DNA from: JBCBRD01 sp039819785
Lineage (GTDB): Bacteria; Pseudomonadota; Alphaproteobacteria; Rhizobiales; Hyphomicrobiaceae
DNA length: 64,000 nucleotides
Assembly (NCBI GenBank): GCA_039819785.1
Contig: JBCBRH010000015.1
Location: 1-64,000 of the forward strand
Direction: 5' to 3'
The position numbers were made by a program, and so were the translations under genes. The stretch's first letter is position 1; each line of letters opens with the position of its first letter. Below the pieces are notes generated by a model. It worked only from the letters and a program-made list of their open reading frames with translations. It ran no database searches and had not been told where the DNA came from. This document shows, one piece after another, positions 17,548 to 25,984 of the stretch.

Positions 17548-19049
17548 TCGGTATCAATGGCCCCCTTCTGTCGATCGTAACGTTCCTGCCTCTGGTCGCC
17601 GTACTGTTCATCGCGTTCCTGCCCAATAAAGAGTGGGGCGAACGCAACGCACGCTGGACGGCGTTGTGGACCACATCCATCACCTTCCTGGTTTCGCTCG
17701 GCATCTGGCTCGACTTTGACCCGACAACGGCGGAGTTCCAGTTCGTCGAGGAATACAACTGGCTGGGCGACATCAAATACAAAATGGGTGTCGACGGCAT
17801 CTCGATGCTGTTCGTCATCCTGACGACGTTCCTCATGCCGCTGTGCATCTTGGCCAGCTGGGACAGCATCAAGACACGCGTCAAAGAGTACATGATCGCG
17901 TTTCTCATTCTTGAAACGCTGATGATCGGTGTGTTTTGCGCGCTTGATCTCGTGCTGTTCTATCTGTTCTTCGAAGCAGGCCTGATCCCGATGTTCCTGA
18001 TCATCGGCATCTGGGGCGGCAAACGCCGTGTCTATGCCAGCTTCAAGTTCTTCCTCTACACGCTGCTAGGCTCGGTTTTGATGCTGCTGGCCATGCTCGC
18101 CATGTACTGGCACGCTGGCACCACCGACATTCCAACATTGATGCAAACGAAGTTCCCAGCCGACATGCAGTGGTGGTTGTGGCTTGCATTCTTTGCTTCA
18201 TTTGCCGTGAAGATGCCCATGTGGCCAGTTCACACCTGGCTGCCAGATGCTCACGTTGAGGCGCCCACGGCAGGCTCCGTCATCCTGGCCGGTATCCTTT
18301 TGAAAATGGGCGGCTACGGGTTCTTGCGCTTCTCAATCCCGATGTTCCCGCTGGCCAGCGAGCAACTCGCGGGGCTCGTCTTCACGTTGTCGGTGGTCGC
18401 GATCATCTACACCTCACTGGTCGCGCTTGCCCAGGAGGACATCAAAAAGCTGATCGCATACTCGTCCGTCGCCCACATGGGTTTCGTGACGATGGGGATA
18501 TTCACCTTCACCCCGCAGGGGATCGACGGCGCGATCTTCCAGATGATTTCGCACGGCATCGTTTCAGCCGCGCTGTTCTTATGCGTGGGCGTCATATACG
18601 ACCGCATGCACACCAGAGAAATCGCAGCCTACGGCGGATTGGTCGAACGCATGCCCATGTATGCCTTCTGCTTCATGGTCTTCACCATGGCCAACGTCGG
18701 GCTGCCCGGCACATCGGGCTTCGTGGGCGAGTTCCTGACCTTGTTGGGTGCCTTCAAGGTCAACACGTGGGTCGCCTTCTTCGCAACGACCGGTGTGATC
18801 CTGTCAGCTGCATACGCGCTTTACCTCTACCGCCGCGTCATCTTCGGTGCGCTTGAAAAGCCAAGCCTGATGAAGCTGCCGGACCTGTCAGTCCGTGAAA
18901 TCACCATACTGGCTCCACTCGTCATCCTGACCATCTTCTTCGGCTTCTATCCAGCCCCGCTGCTTGACGTGATGGCGGTGTCGGTGAAGGAGCTTGTCGC
19001 CAATTATGAGACCGCGATCCAGGACGCAACGGCGCTGGCCAACCCTTAA
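17544..19049 (+). CDS. nuoM: NADH-quinone oxidoreductase subunit M
   Basis: NuoM (ND4-like) is the second antiporter-like pumping subunit. Its 501 residues are standard. Motifs include FEAGLIPMFLIIGIWGG near 144-160, HTWLPDAHVEAPTAGSVILAG near 230-250, KKLIAYSSVAHMGFVTMG and FMVFTMANVGLPGTSGFVGEFL. The ATG overlaps the nuoL stop (ATGA), which implies coupled translation. An 85-base gap leads to nuoN. Confidence 0.98.
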   Translation: MIGINGPLLSIVTFLPLVAVLFIAFLPNKEWGERNARWTALWTTSITFLVSLGIWLDFDPTTAEFQFVEEYNWLGDIKYKMGVDGISMLFVILTTFLMPLCILASWDSIKTRVKEYMIAFLILETLMIGVFCALDLVLFYLFFEAGLIPMFLIIGIWGGKRRVYASFKFFLYTLLGSVLMLLAMLAMYWHAGTTDIPTLMQTKFPADMQWWLWLAFFASFAVKMPMWPVHTWLPDAHVEAPTAGSVILAGILLKMGGYGFLRFSIPMFPLASEQLAGLVFTLSVVAIIYTSLVALAQEDIKKLIAYSSVAHMGFVTMGIFTFTPQGIDGAIFQMISHGIVSAALFLCVGVIYDRMHTREIAAYGGLVERMPMYAFCFMVFTMANVGLPGTSGFVGEFLTLLGAFKVNTWVAFFATTGVILSAAYALYLYRRVIFGALEKPSLMKLPDLSVREITILAPLVILTIFFGFYPAPLLDVMAVSVKELVANYETAIQDATALANP

Positions 19050-19134
19050 ATCCAGGACCTCTCGACCAACCCACGCAAAGACCGTCACGCCTTAGATCAC
19101 GCAACCCAAGCCAAAAGCGAAAAAAGCCAATCCA

Positions 19135-20583
19135 ATGGATTATCTGCTGACCCTGAGCCCCATCTTCCCCGAACTGCTCCTCGCGGTTGGTAGTTTCGTG
19201 CTGCTCATGTTGGGCGCATTCGGTGGCGACAACGATGAGACCGGCGAGAGCGTCGGGTGGTTGGCCATCGTTTTGCTGGTCGCAGCCGGTGCCCTGATCG
19301 TTCTGCAGCCGGCCAGCACGACATTCCTCTTCAACGAAACCTTCATCAACGATCGCTTCGCCCGCTTCATGAAGCTCCTCGTCCTCGGTGGGTCCGCAAC
19401 AGCCTTGTTGTTGTCGTTCGACTACCTGCGCGAACGCGGCATCATGAAGTTTGAATTCCCTGTCCTCGTCATCCTGGCAACCGTCGGGATGATGATGATG
19501 ATCTCGGCCAACGATCTCATCGCGCTCTATCTCGGCATCGAGCTGCAATCATTGGCGCTCTATGTGATGGCAGCCATCAAGCGCGACAACGTTCGCTCCT
19601 CTGAGGCCGGTCTCAAATATTTTGTCCTTGGCGCGCTCTCGTCTGGGATGTTGCTTTATGGCGCTTCGTTGATCTACGGCTTCACCGGTTCGACAAGCTT
19701 TTCAGCCATCGCCTCAGTGGCGCAATCAGAAACCGCCGCTGGCAATGTGGGCCTGATCATCGGTCTCGTATTCCTTCTGGTCGGCCTTGCCTTCAAGGTC
19801 TCGGCTGTCCCGTTCCACATGTGGGTGCCGGACGTTTACGAGGGTGCCCCAACGCCGGTGACGGCGTTCTTTGCGGCAGCCCCAAAGCTTGCCGCCATGG
19901 CGCTACTGATCCGCGCATTGGGGGGTGCATTCCCAGGCTATGAGGCCCAGTGGCAGCAAATCATTATCTTCATGTCGATCGCATCCATGTTGCTGGGGGC
20001 GTTCGCAGCGATCGGTCAAAACAACATTAAGCGCCTGATGGCCTATTCATCGATCGGCCACGTCGGGTTCGCGCTCGTTGGGCTGGCGGCAGGGTCCCAG
20101 GAGGGCGCGCAGGGCGTCCTTATCTATATGGCGATCTACCTTGTGATGACGCTTGGCACGTTCGCCTGCATCCTTGCGATGCGGCGCGGCGACCAGATGG
20201 TTGAGGACATCGACGAACTGGCCGGGCTGTCTCAAACAAATCTGCCGATGGCATTTGTGCTGGCCGCCTTGATGTTCTCACTGGCCGGCATTCCACCGCT
20301 CGCAGGCTTCTGGGGCAAATTCTATGTCTTTGCAGCGGCCATGAAGGAAGGACTTTATGTCCTCGCCGTCATCGGGGTCATCGCCAGCGTGATTGGCGCG
20401 TACTACTACCTGCGCATCATCAAGATCATGTTCTTCGATGAACCTCGGGAGAAGTTTTCAGAGGCCACAACCAAGGTCGGCTTCGTAATGATGGTCTCAG
20501 CCGTTTTCGTCATTGGCTTTATCGTGGTCCCATCTCCGCTCATCGAGGCTGCGGCATCGGCCGCAAAGTCATTGAAGTTCTGA
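19135..20583 (+). CDS. nuoN: NADH-quinone oxidoreductase subunit N
   Basis: NuoN (ND2-like) is the third antiporter-like pumping subunit. The 482-residue protein is strongly hydrophobic and has the motifs LYLGIELQSLALYVMAAI near 138-155, FKVSAVPFHMWVPDVYEGAPTPVTAF near 221-246, RLMAYSSIGHVGFALVG, and LAGIPPLAGFWGKFYVF near the C-terminus. It closes the complex I series and is followed after 111 bases by birA on the same strand, a common alphaproteobacterial arrangement. Confidence 0.98.
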   Translation: MDYLLTLSPIFPELLLAVGSFVLLMLGAFGGDNDETGESVGWLAIVLLVAAGALIVLQPASTTFLFNETFINDRFARFMKLLVLGGSATALLLSFDYLRERGIMKFEFPVLVILATVGMMMMISANDLIALYLGIELQSLALYVMAAIKRDNVRSSEAGLKYFVLGALSSGMLLYGASLIYGFTGSTSFSAIASVAQSETAAGNVGLIIGLVFLLVGLAFKVSAVPFHMWVPDVYEGAPTPVTAFFAAAPKLAAMALLIRALGGAFPGYEAQWQQIIIFMSIASMLLGAFAAIGQNNIKRLMAYSSIGHVGFALVGLAAGSQEGAQGVLIYMAIYLVMTLGTFACILAMRRGDQMVEDIDELAGLSQTNLPMAFVLAALMFSLAGIPPLAGFWGKFYVFAAAMKEGLYVLAVIGVIASVIGAYYYLRIIKIMFFDEPREKFSEATTKVGFVMMVSAVFVIGFIVVPSPLIEAAASAAKSLKF

Positions 20584-20694
20584 CCCGTCCGCATTGGCTG
20601 CACAAAAACGGCGTGGGATCGCGGGCACTCTTCAAACGCTGGACGATTAAATGCCCTATTCACGACGGCACAAAATGGGCCTGTTCGAAAACCC

Positions 20695-21489
20695 ATGAAC
20701 GCACCCGCACCCGATGACGTCATCACGTTGCCCACAGGCACGCAGCTCTACCACTATAAAACAATCGGCTCGACCAACGCGGAAGCGTTCGCCCTTCATG
20801 CGCGTGGCATAGCGCTTCCAGCCTGGGTCTACGCAGAAAACCAATCAGACGGGCGTGGTCGCGGCCAAAACGTGTGGCAGAGCCTTCCCGGCAACCTGCA
20901 GGCGAGCTATATCTTTCCCACAGATTGTGAGATGCAGCACCTCTCGCAACTTGCTTTCGTCGCCGGTCTGGCGGTTCGCGACACGGTAAGCGCCACGCTG
21001 AGCGTAAGAAACGACCAGAATGCGCGCATCTCGCTGAAATGGCCGAACGATGTTCTGTGTAATGGGGAAAAGATTGCAGGCATCCTCGTCCAGACCATGC
21101 GGCCCGATATAAATGCCCCAAGCATCGCAGTGATCGGCATCGGGCTGAATATTGCATCAAGTCCGCAAGGACTGGACCAGCGCGTGACGAGCCTCCGGCA
21201 GCTTTTTGGGCCGTCAGCAGATTTGCTGTCGCCACTCGCGGCCATTGGCGACCTTGACCGCAATCTCTCGGGATGGCTGGTGCGTTGGAAGAAGGGTGAC
21301 GGCTGGTCAGACGTCCGCACAAATTGGATCGCCGAAAATGATTTCATCGGTCACCGCGTCTCGGTGAAACAGGGATCAAGCACGCTTTCAGGTGTCATGA
21401 AGGGGCTGGACGCCACCGGGGCGCTATTGATCGAGACGGACGACCACGTGCAACGGCACGTGACATTCGGAGACATTGCGCTGGACTAG
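20695..21489 (+). CDS. birA: Biotin--[acetyl-CoA-carboxylase] ligase (class I, no DNA-binding domain)
   Basis: This enzyme activates biotin with ATP and attaches it to the carboxylase carrier protein. The 264 residues contain the catalytic core only: GSTNAEA near 25-31, DGRGRGQNVW (52-61) in the place of the adenylate-binding loop, LKWPNDVLCNGEKIAGIL (114-131) with the catalytic Lys115, and IGIGLNI. The small C-terminal SH3-like domain follows. The N-terminal helix-turn-helix of the E. coli regulator is absent, so it should not act as a repressor. It sits between nuoN and rnj; no coaX gene is present here. Confidence 0.93.
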   Translation: MNAPAPDDVITLPTGTQLYHYKTIGSTNAEAFALHARGIALPAWVYAENQSDGRGRGQNVWQSLPGNLQASYIFPTDCEMQHLSQLAFVAGLAVRDTVSATLSVRNDQNARISLKWPNDVLCNGEKIAGILVQTMRPDINAPSIAVIGIGLNIASSPQGLDQRVTSLRQLFGPSADLLSPLAAIGDLDRNLSGWLVRWKKGDGWSDVRTNWIAENDFIGHRVSVKQGSSTLSGVMKGLDATGALLIETDDHVQRHVTFGDIALD

Positions 21490-21535
21490 AACCACCGGCG
21501 TGATGGCCGGCGATTTTGCCGCACTCCCATAGGAA

Positions 21536-23260
21536 ATGAGCTTAAAACGCATGGCGAAAAAGCCCGAGAAAGACAAAAAAGAAAAAAGCGAATTGGTTTT
21601 TGTTGCCATGGGCGGCCTCGGCGAGATCGGCATGAATTGCTATCTCTACGGATTAGGGCCACCAAACGCGCGCAAATGGCTGATGGTCGACCTTGGGTTG
21701 ACGTTCCCCGGCGACGGTGAATTCGGCGTCGACGTGGTTTTTCCGGATCTGCGCTTTATCTCAGCCGAACGTGGCAATCTCGCTGGCATCGTCATCACCC
21801 ACGCCCATGAGGACCACATCGGCGCAGTGATCGACAACTGGCACGAGCTGCGCGCTCCGATCTACGCGACACCCTTCACCATGGGCATGCTGAAATCAAA
21901 GATCGGCGATTATGGCGGCCAGGACCCATTGCCGTTGAACACCGTCGCGCTCGGGTCCCGGTTCAATGTCGGCCCGTTCGATATCGAACTGGTGGATATG
22001 GCCCACTCGATCCCCGAGCCATCGGCGTTGGCCATCCGCACCCCGCACGGCCTTGTCGTCCACTCCGGCGACTGGAAGTTGGATGAGACCCCAGTCCTCG
22101 GCCGCCCATGCAACGCAAAACGCTTGGCGGAATTGGGCGAAGAAGGCGTTGAAGCCCTTATTTGCGATTCAACCAACGCGATGCGCGATGGCGTATCACC
22201 GTCCGAAAGCGATGTTGCAGCCTCGCTCGGTGAAATTATCAAAAAACACGACAAGCGCGTGGTCGTAACGACATTCTCCTCGAACGTGGGGCGGGTGAAG
22301 GCCATCGCCGACGCCGCCGCTGCAGCCGGGCGCAAACTCGTCGTCGCCGGGCGTTCAATCCACCGCGTGATCCAGGTGGGCATCGAAACGGGATACCTGC
22401 CGAAAGACTTCAGCTATCTCGACCAGGACCAATTCACATATTTGGAACGCAACGAAATCGTCCTCTTGTGCACCGGCAGCCAGGGCGAGCCGCGCGCAGC
22501 CCTGTCACGCATCGCCGATGGTGACCACCAGTTTATCAAGCTGGCTAAAGGTGACCTCGTCATCTATTCATCGCGCGATATTCCAGGCAACGAAAAATCC
22601 ATCAGCCGCGTCCAAAACAACCTCGCCCGAATGGGCGTTGATGTCCTGACCGACAGCGACGGCCTTGTACACGTCACCGGCCACCCCCGTCGCGATGAAC
22701 TCAAACAGATGTATGACTGGCTCAAACCCAAAGTGGCCATCCCCATGCACGGCGAAGCCCGCCACCTGAAAGAACACGCTGCGCTTGCAAAAAAGTTCGG
22801 CGCCGAACGCTCCTTCGTGATCGTAGATGGTGAAATCGTGCGATTGGCACCTGGGTCCGCAGGCATCATTGATGAAGCCCCGGTCGGCCGAAAATATCGC
22901 GATGGCCGGCTGATCGTGTCCAGTACAGATGGTCCGGTTCGGGACCGCCGCAAGCTGGCCATGTCGGGAATTGCAGTCGTCGCACTTGCCCTGTCGAAGC
23001 GCGGCGATTTGCTCGATGACCCCGAGGTCGTCCTCGATGGCATCCCGGAAGACACGGCGGACGGTGACGATATGTATGACGTGGTCCTCGACGCCATCGA
23101 CGGCACGATCGCTTCCATACCGCCCTCCCGGCGCAAGGACCCGGATCTTGTTCGCGAGGCGGTTCGCAAGGCCGTCAGGTCTGCGATTGCCAATGAGTGG
23201 GGCAAGCGTCCGATCACCAAGGTTCTGGTCAGCGTCGTTAATGTCAAAGCTAACGCCTAA
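21536..23260 (+). CDS. rnj: Ribonuclease J
   Basis: RNase J is a metallo-beta-lactamase/beta-CASP ribonuclease with 5'-to-3' exo- and endonuclease activity in RNA maturation and decay. The 574-residue protein has GGLGEIGMN near 26-34, the zinc motif THAHEDHIG near 88-96, HSGDWK near 176-181, the beta-CASP region with TGSQGEP, and HVTGHPRRDELKQM and IPMHGEARHL near 370-400. An in-frame ATG at 21551 (MAKKPEK) is an equally plausible start, because AGGA lies too close to the first ATG. It follows birA after 46 bases. Confidence 0.94.
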   Translation: MSLKRMAKKPEKDKKEKSELVFVAMGGLGEIGMNCYLYGLGPPNARKWLMVDLGLTFPGDGEFGVDVVFPDLRFISAERGNLAGIVITHAHEDHIGAVIDNWHELRAPIYATPFTMGMLKSKIGDYGGQDPLPLNTVALGSRFNVGPFDIELVDMAHSIPEPSALAIRTPHGLVVHSGDWKLDETPVLGRPCNAKRLAELGEEGVEALICDSTNAMRDGVSPSESDVAASLGEIIKKHDKRVVVTTFSSNVGRVKAIADAAAAAGRKLVVAGRSIHRVIQVGIETGYLPKDFSYLDQDQFTYLERNEIVLLCTGSQGEPRAALSRIADGDHQFIKLAKGDLVIYSSRDIPGNEKSISRVQNNLARMGVDVLTDSDGLVHVTGHPRRDELKQMYDWLKPKVAIPMHGEARHLKEHAALAKKFGAERSFVIVDGEIVRLAPGSAGIIDEAPVGRKYRDGRLIVSSTDGPVRDRRKLAMSGIAVVALALSKRGDLLDDPEVVLDGIPEDTADGDDMYDVVLDAIDGTIASIPPSRRKDPDLVREAVRKAVRSAIANEWGKRPITKVLVSVVNVKANA

Positions 23261-23379
23261 GCGGAGCCAACCGCGGGATCATTGCACTTTTCAGCCCAAC
23301 ACGGCAGAACGAAACGCCTGCTCACAAAAGCGACGGCGAAGCCCGCGCGATATACAAACCTTAAGGAGCCACGCCTGCC

Positions 23380-23784
23380 ATGATCGGCCGTTTGAACCAT
23401 GTTGCTATCGCCGTTTCCGATCTCGAAAGCGCAACGGCTGTTTACCGCGATACCTTGGGGGCAGAAGTGACGCCCGCCACGGCCCAGCCCGAACATGGCG
23501 TGACCGTGGTGTTTATCAATCTTCCCAACACCAAAATCGAATTGCTTGAGCCGTTGGGGGACGGATCGCCAATCGCCAAGTTCTTGGAAAAGAACCCCTC
23601 CGGCGGTATCCACCACGTCTGCTATGAGGTTGACGACATTATCGCAGCGCGCGACCAGATGAAGGCTCAGGGCGCGCGCGTGCTTGGCGATGGCGAGCCC
23701 AAGATCGGTGCGCATGGCAAGCCGGTCCTCTTTTTGCACCCCAAAGACTTTTGCGGAACGCTGACCGAACTGGAACAGGCATGA
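23380..23784 (+). CDS. mce: Methylmalonyl-CoA epimerase
   Basis: It interconverts (R)- and (S)-methylmalonyl-CoA in propionyl-CoA metabolism. The 134-residue single-domain vicinal-oxygen-chelate protein begins LNHVAIAVSDLESA with the metal-ligand His, continues TKIELLEPLG, then GIHHVCYEVDD with a second ligand, and ends LFLHPKDFCGTLTELEQ with the Glu ligand. Length and motifs are standard. The ATG has AAGGAG about 11 bases upstream. It is followed closely by a DUF1467 gene, a pairing seen in other alphaproteobacteria. Confidence 0.92.
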   Translation: MIGRLNHVAIAVSDLESATAVYRDTLGAEVTPATAQPEHGVTVVFINLPNTKIELLEPLGDGSPIAKFLEKNPSGGIHHVCYEVDDIIAARDQMKAQGARVLGDGEPKIGAHGKPVLFLHPKDFCGTLTELEQA

Positions 23785-23818
23785 TCAGCTTCTGTCGAAC
23801 GGAAACGAGAGCAAATCC

Positions 23819-24100
23819 ATGGGCGTGACTCTCAGCATCGCTGTTTTCTTCATCATCTGGTGGGCCGTTCTGTTCGCTGTGCTGCCTTTTGGCATGCGCA
23901 CGCAGGATGAAGACGGCGAAGTCGTTCCGGGCACACCGGGCAGCGCACCGTCCAACCCGAACATGCTGCGCATCTTTGCGATCAATACGGTGGTGGCCGC
24001 CGTGGTCTTCGCTGGTGTGTGGACGTCAATCGAATATGGTTACATCACGATCGACACCTTCAATGTGCCCGAATACCTGCGCGACAAGACAAAGCTGTAA
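23819..24100 (+). CDS. DUF1467 family small membrane protein
   Basis: The 93-residue protein has two membrane helices (about 4-24 and 51-72) separated by an acidic loop. The motif IIWWAVLFAVLPFGMRTQDEDGEVVPGT is characteristic of DUF1467, an alphaproteobacterial family of unknown function usually found between mce and proS. It is 34 bases downstream of mce. The stop is followed by 366 bases without a gene, which carry a modular palindromic element. Confidence 0.88.
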   Translation: MGVTLSIAVFFIIWWAVLFAVLPFGMRTQDEDGEVVPGTPGSAPSNPNMLRIFAINTVVAAVVFAGVWTSIEYGYITIDTFNVPEYLRDKTKL

Positions 24101-24254
24101 TGATCGGTGTCGCCTGCCAAATCCCACCGATGAAAAAGGAAACCGGCTACCCGCGCGATGCATCGGCGCAGCGCTTGAAGAGTGCGGCAAAGGTCTGGCG
24201 CACACATCGTCCCACATGACACCTATGAGCCCAACACCAGACTGCAGCGCCTTA

Positions 24255-24302
24255 GAGCATGTTCAGGAAAAGTGTACGCGGTTTTCCGCCCGGAACATGC
24301 TC
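24255..24302 (+). repeat. Modular palindromic element, locus 2, first left palindrome (A1)
   Basis: It is identical to the 48-nt A unit at 4593-4640. It is preceded by TT so that the whole element begins TTAGAGC (24252) and ends GCTCTAA (24421), forming short terminal inverted repeats. Confidence 0.9.
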
Positions 24303-24317
24303 CAACTCAAGAGCACA

Positions 24318-24365
24318 GAGCATGTTCAGGAAAAGTGTACGCGGTTTTCCGCCCGGAACATGCTC
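24318..24365 (+). repeat. Modular palindromic element, locus 2, second left palindrome (A2)
   Basis: This is a second 48-nt copy in the same orientation, 15 nt after A1. The spacer CAACTCAAGAG... resembles the 12-nt A-B spacer, so the duplicated unit is A plus spacer. Confidence 0.9.
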
Positions 24366-24377
24366 CAAATCAAGAGT

Positions 24378-24421
24378 TTAGAGCCTGCTTTGCTAGTCCA
24401 CGAAAAGCAAACAGGCTCTAA
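24378..24421 (+). repeat. Modular palindromic element, locus 2, right palindrome (B)
   Basis: The arms TTAGAGCCTG and CAGGCTCTAA lie 12 nt after A2, with spacer CAAATCAAGAGT as at locus 3. It ends 45 bases before the proS ATG. Confidence 0.9.
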
Positions 24422-24466
24422 CAGAACGCACTTGCCCTTTCTGACTGCGAAAAAGAAGAACAGCCC

Positions 24467-25813
24467 ATGAAGTTGTCGCGCTATTTTCTGCCCGTGATGC
24501 GGGACACCCCAAAGGAAGCGGAGATCGCGTCCCACCAGCTGATGCTGCGCGCCGGCATGGTGCGCCAGTCCGCAGCGGGGATCTATTCATGGCTGCCACT
24601 TGGTTTGCGCGTGCTCGACAAGATCGCCGACATCGTCCGTGAAGAGCAAAACCGCGCCGGTGCCGTCGAGGTCTTGATGCCGACCATGCAGCCAGCAGAC
24701 CTATGGCGCGAATCTGGCCGTTACGACGCCTATGGCAAGGAAATGCTCCGTATCACCGACCGGCATGATCGCGACCTCCTGTTCGGCCCGACAGCTGAAG
24801 AGGTCATCACGTCGATCTTCCGCGACGGCGTCAAATCCTACAAAGACCTACCGAAAAACCTCTACAACATTCAGTGGAAATTCCGCGACGAAATCCGCCC
24901 GCGGTTTGGTGTCATGCGTGGGCGCGAATTCCTGATGAAGGATGCCTACTCATTCGATTTGACGGCCGATGATGCGCGCAAGACCTATCAGCGCATGTTC
25001 GCAGCCTACCTGCGCACTTTTGCCCGCCTGGGCCTGAAATCCGTTCCCATGGCAGCTGACACTGGCCCCATCGGTGGTGACCTCAGCCACGAATTCATCA
25101 TCCTGGCGGAAACCGGTGAAAGTCAGGTGTTCTGCCATGCCGACCTTCTGGATGGCGCAATCCCGCCGGCTGATACTGATTTTGATGGCGACCTGAACCC
25201 AATCTTCGAAGCATGGACCACGAAGTATGCCGCCACCGAAGATATGCACGACGCAGCCCGCTTCGAGGCCGAGGTGCCCGAAGACAGGCGCGTGACGGCA
25301 CGCGGCATTGAGGTCGGTCATATCTTTTTCTTTGGCACCAAGTATTCCGAACCCATGGGCGCGCGTGTTCAAGGGCCAGATGGCCAGCTCACGACGGTCC
25401 AGATGGGGTCCTACGGTGTCGGCGTCTCGCGGCTTGTCGGCGCGGTGATCGAGGCCAGTCACGATGAGCATGGGATCAGTTGGCCTGTGCCGATTGCCCC
25501 CTTTGAGGTCGGGCTGATCAACCTGCGCGTGTCCGATGAGGCCACCACGTCAGCCTGCGAGGATCTCTATGCCAAACTGCAAGCCGCTGGCATTGATGTG
25601 CTTTACGACGACACCGATGAGCGGGCGGGTGCCAAATTCACAACCATGGACCTCATTGGCTTGCCGTATCAGCTTACGGTGGGGCCAAAAGGCATCAAAA
25701 ACGGCGAAGTCGAGCTAAAAGCACGCTGCGGCGGCGCAAAAGAGACGCTTTCCCCTGAAAGCGCATTGAACAAAGTCATGGACTTAGTGACGTCAGGGCG
25801 GGTTCTGGGGTAA
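24467..25813 (+). CDS. proS: Prolyl-tRNA synthetase (short alphaproteobacterial type)
   Basis: It charges tRNA-Pro with proline. The 448 residues match the short form typical of alphaproteobacteria, which lacks the large editing insertion between motifs 2 and 3. Visible are GIYSWLPLGLRVLDKI (motif 1 region) near 37-52, RDEIRPRFGVMRGREFLMKDAYSF (motif 2) near 138-161, SYGVGVSRLVGAVIE (motif 3) near 315-329, and the C-terminal anticodon-binding domain with YDDTDERAGAKF. Lack of the editing domain means that mischarged Ala-tRNA-Pro would have to be cleared by a separate factor, as is known for this group. Confidence 0.96.
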   Translation: MKLSRYFLPVMRDTPKEAEIASHQLMLRAGMVRQSAAGIYSWLPLGLRVLDKIADIVREEQNRAGAVEVLMPTMQPADLWRESGRYDAYGKEMLRITDRHDRDLLFGPTAEEVITSIFRDGVKSYKDLPKNLYNIQWKFRDEIRPRFGVMRGREFLMKDAYSFDLTADDARKTYQRMFAAYLRTFARLGLKSVPMAADTGPIGGDLSHEFIILAETGESQVFCHADLLDGAIPPADTDFDGDLNPIFEAWTTKYAATEDMHDAARFEAEVPEDRRVTARGIEVGHIFFFGTKYSEPMGARVQGPDGQLTTVQMGSYGVGVSRLVGAVIEASHDEHGISWPVPIAPFEVGLINLRVSDEATTSACEDLYAKLQAAGIDVLYDDTDERAGAKFTTMDLIGLPYQLTVGPKGIKNGEVELKARCGGAKETLSPESALNKVMDLVTSGRVLG

Positions 25814-25984
25814 AGCCCTCGAGAGCAGTCTCGCGCGGGAACTCGACAAGGACCAGTCCGCCCCGCCACATCCAGGGCGGAATTTGGTGGCCTGTCAGAA
25901 CGGCGGGGGTTGGCGGCGCTTAGCTTTCGAGGCCGCCGTTGCAACCGCGCGAATTGGGCTGCCGAACGACATCCAGGGGACCCT

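Noticed and set aside
21482..21520. Terminator after birA
   Set aside because: The CCGGC/GCCGG stem is only 5 bp and the following T stretch is short.
24252..24421. CRISPR array
   Set aside because: There are only two or three units, they are palindromic with near-identical short spacers, and no cas genes are nearby.
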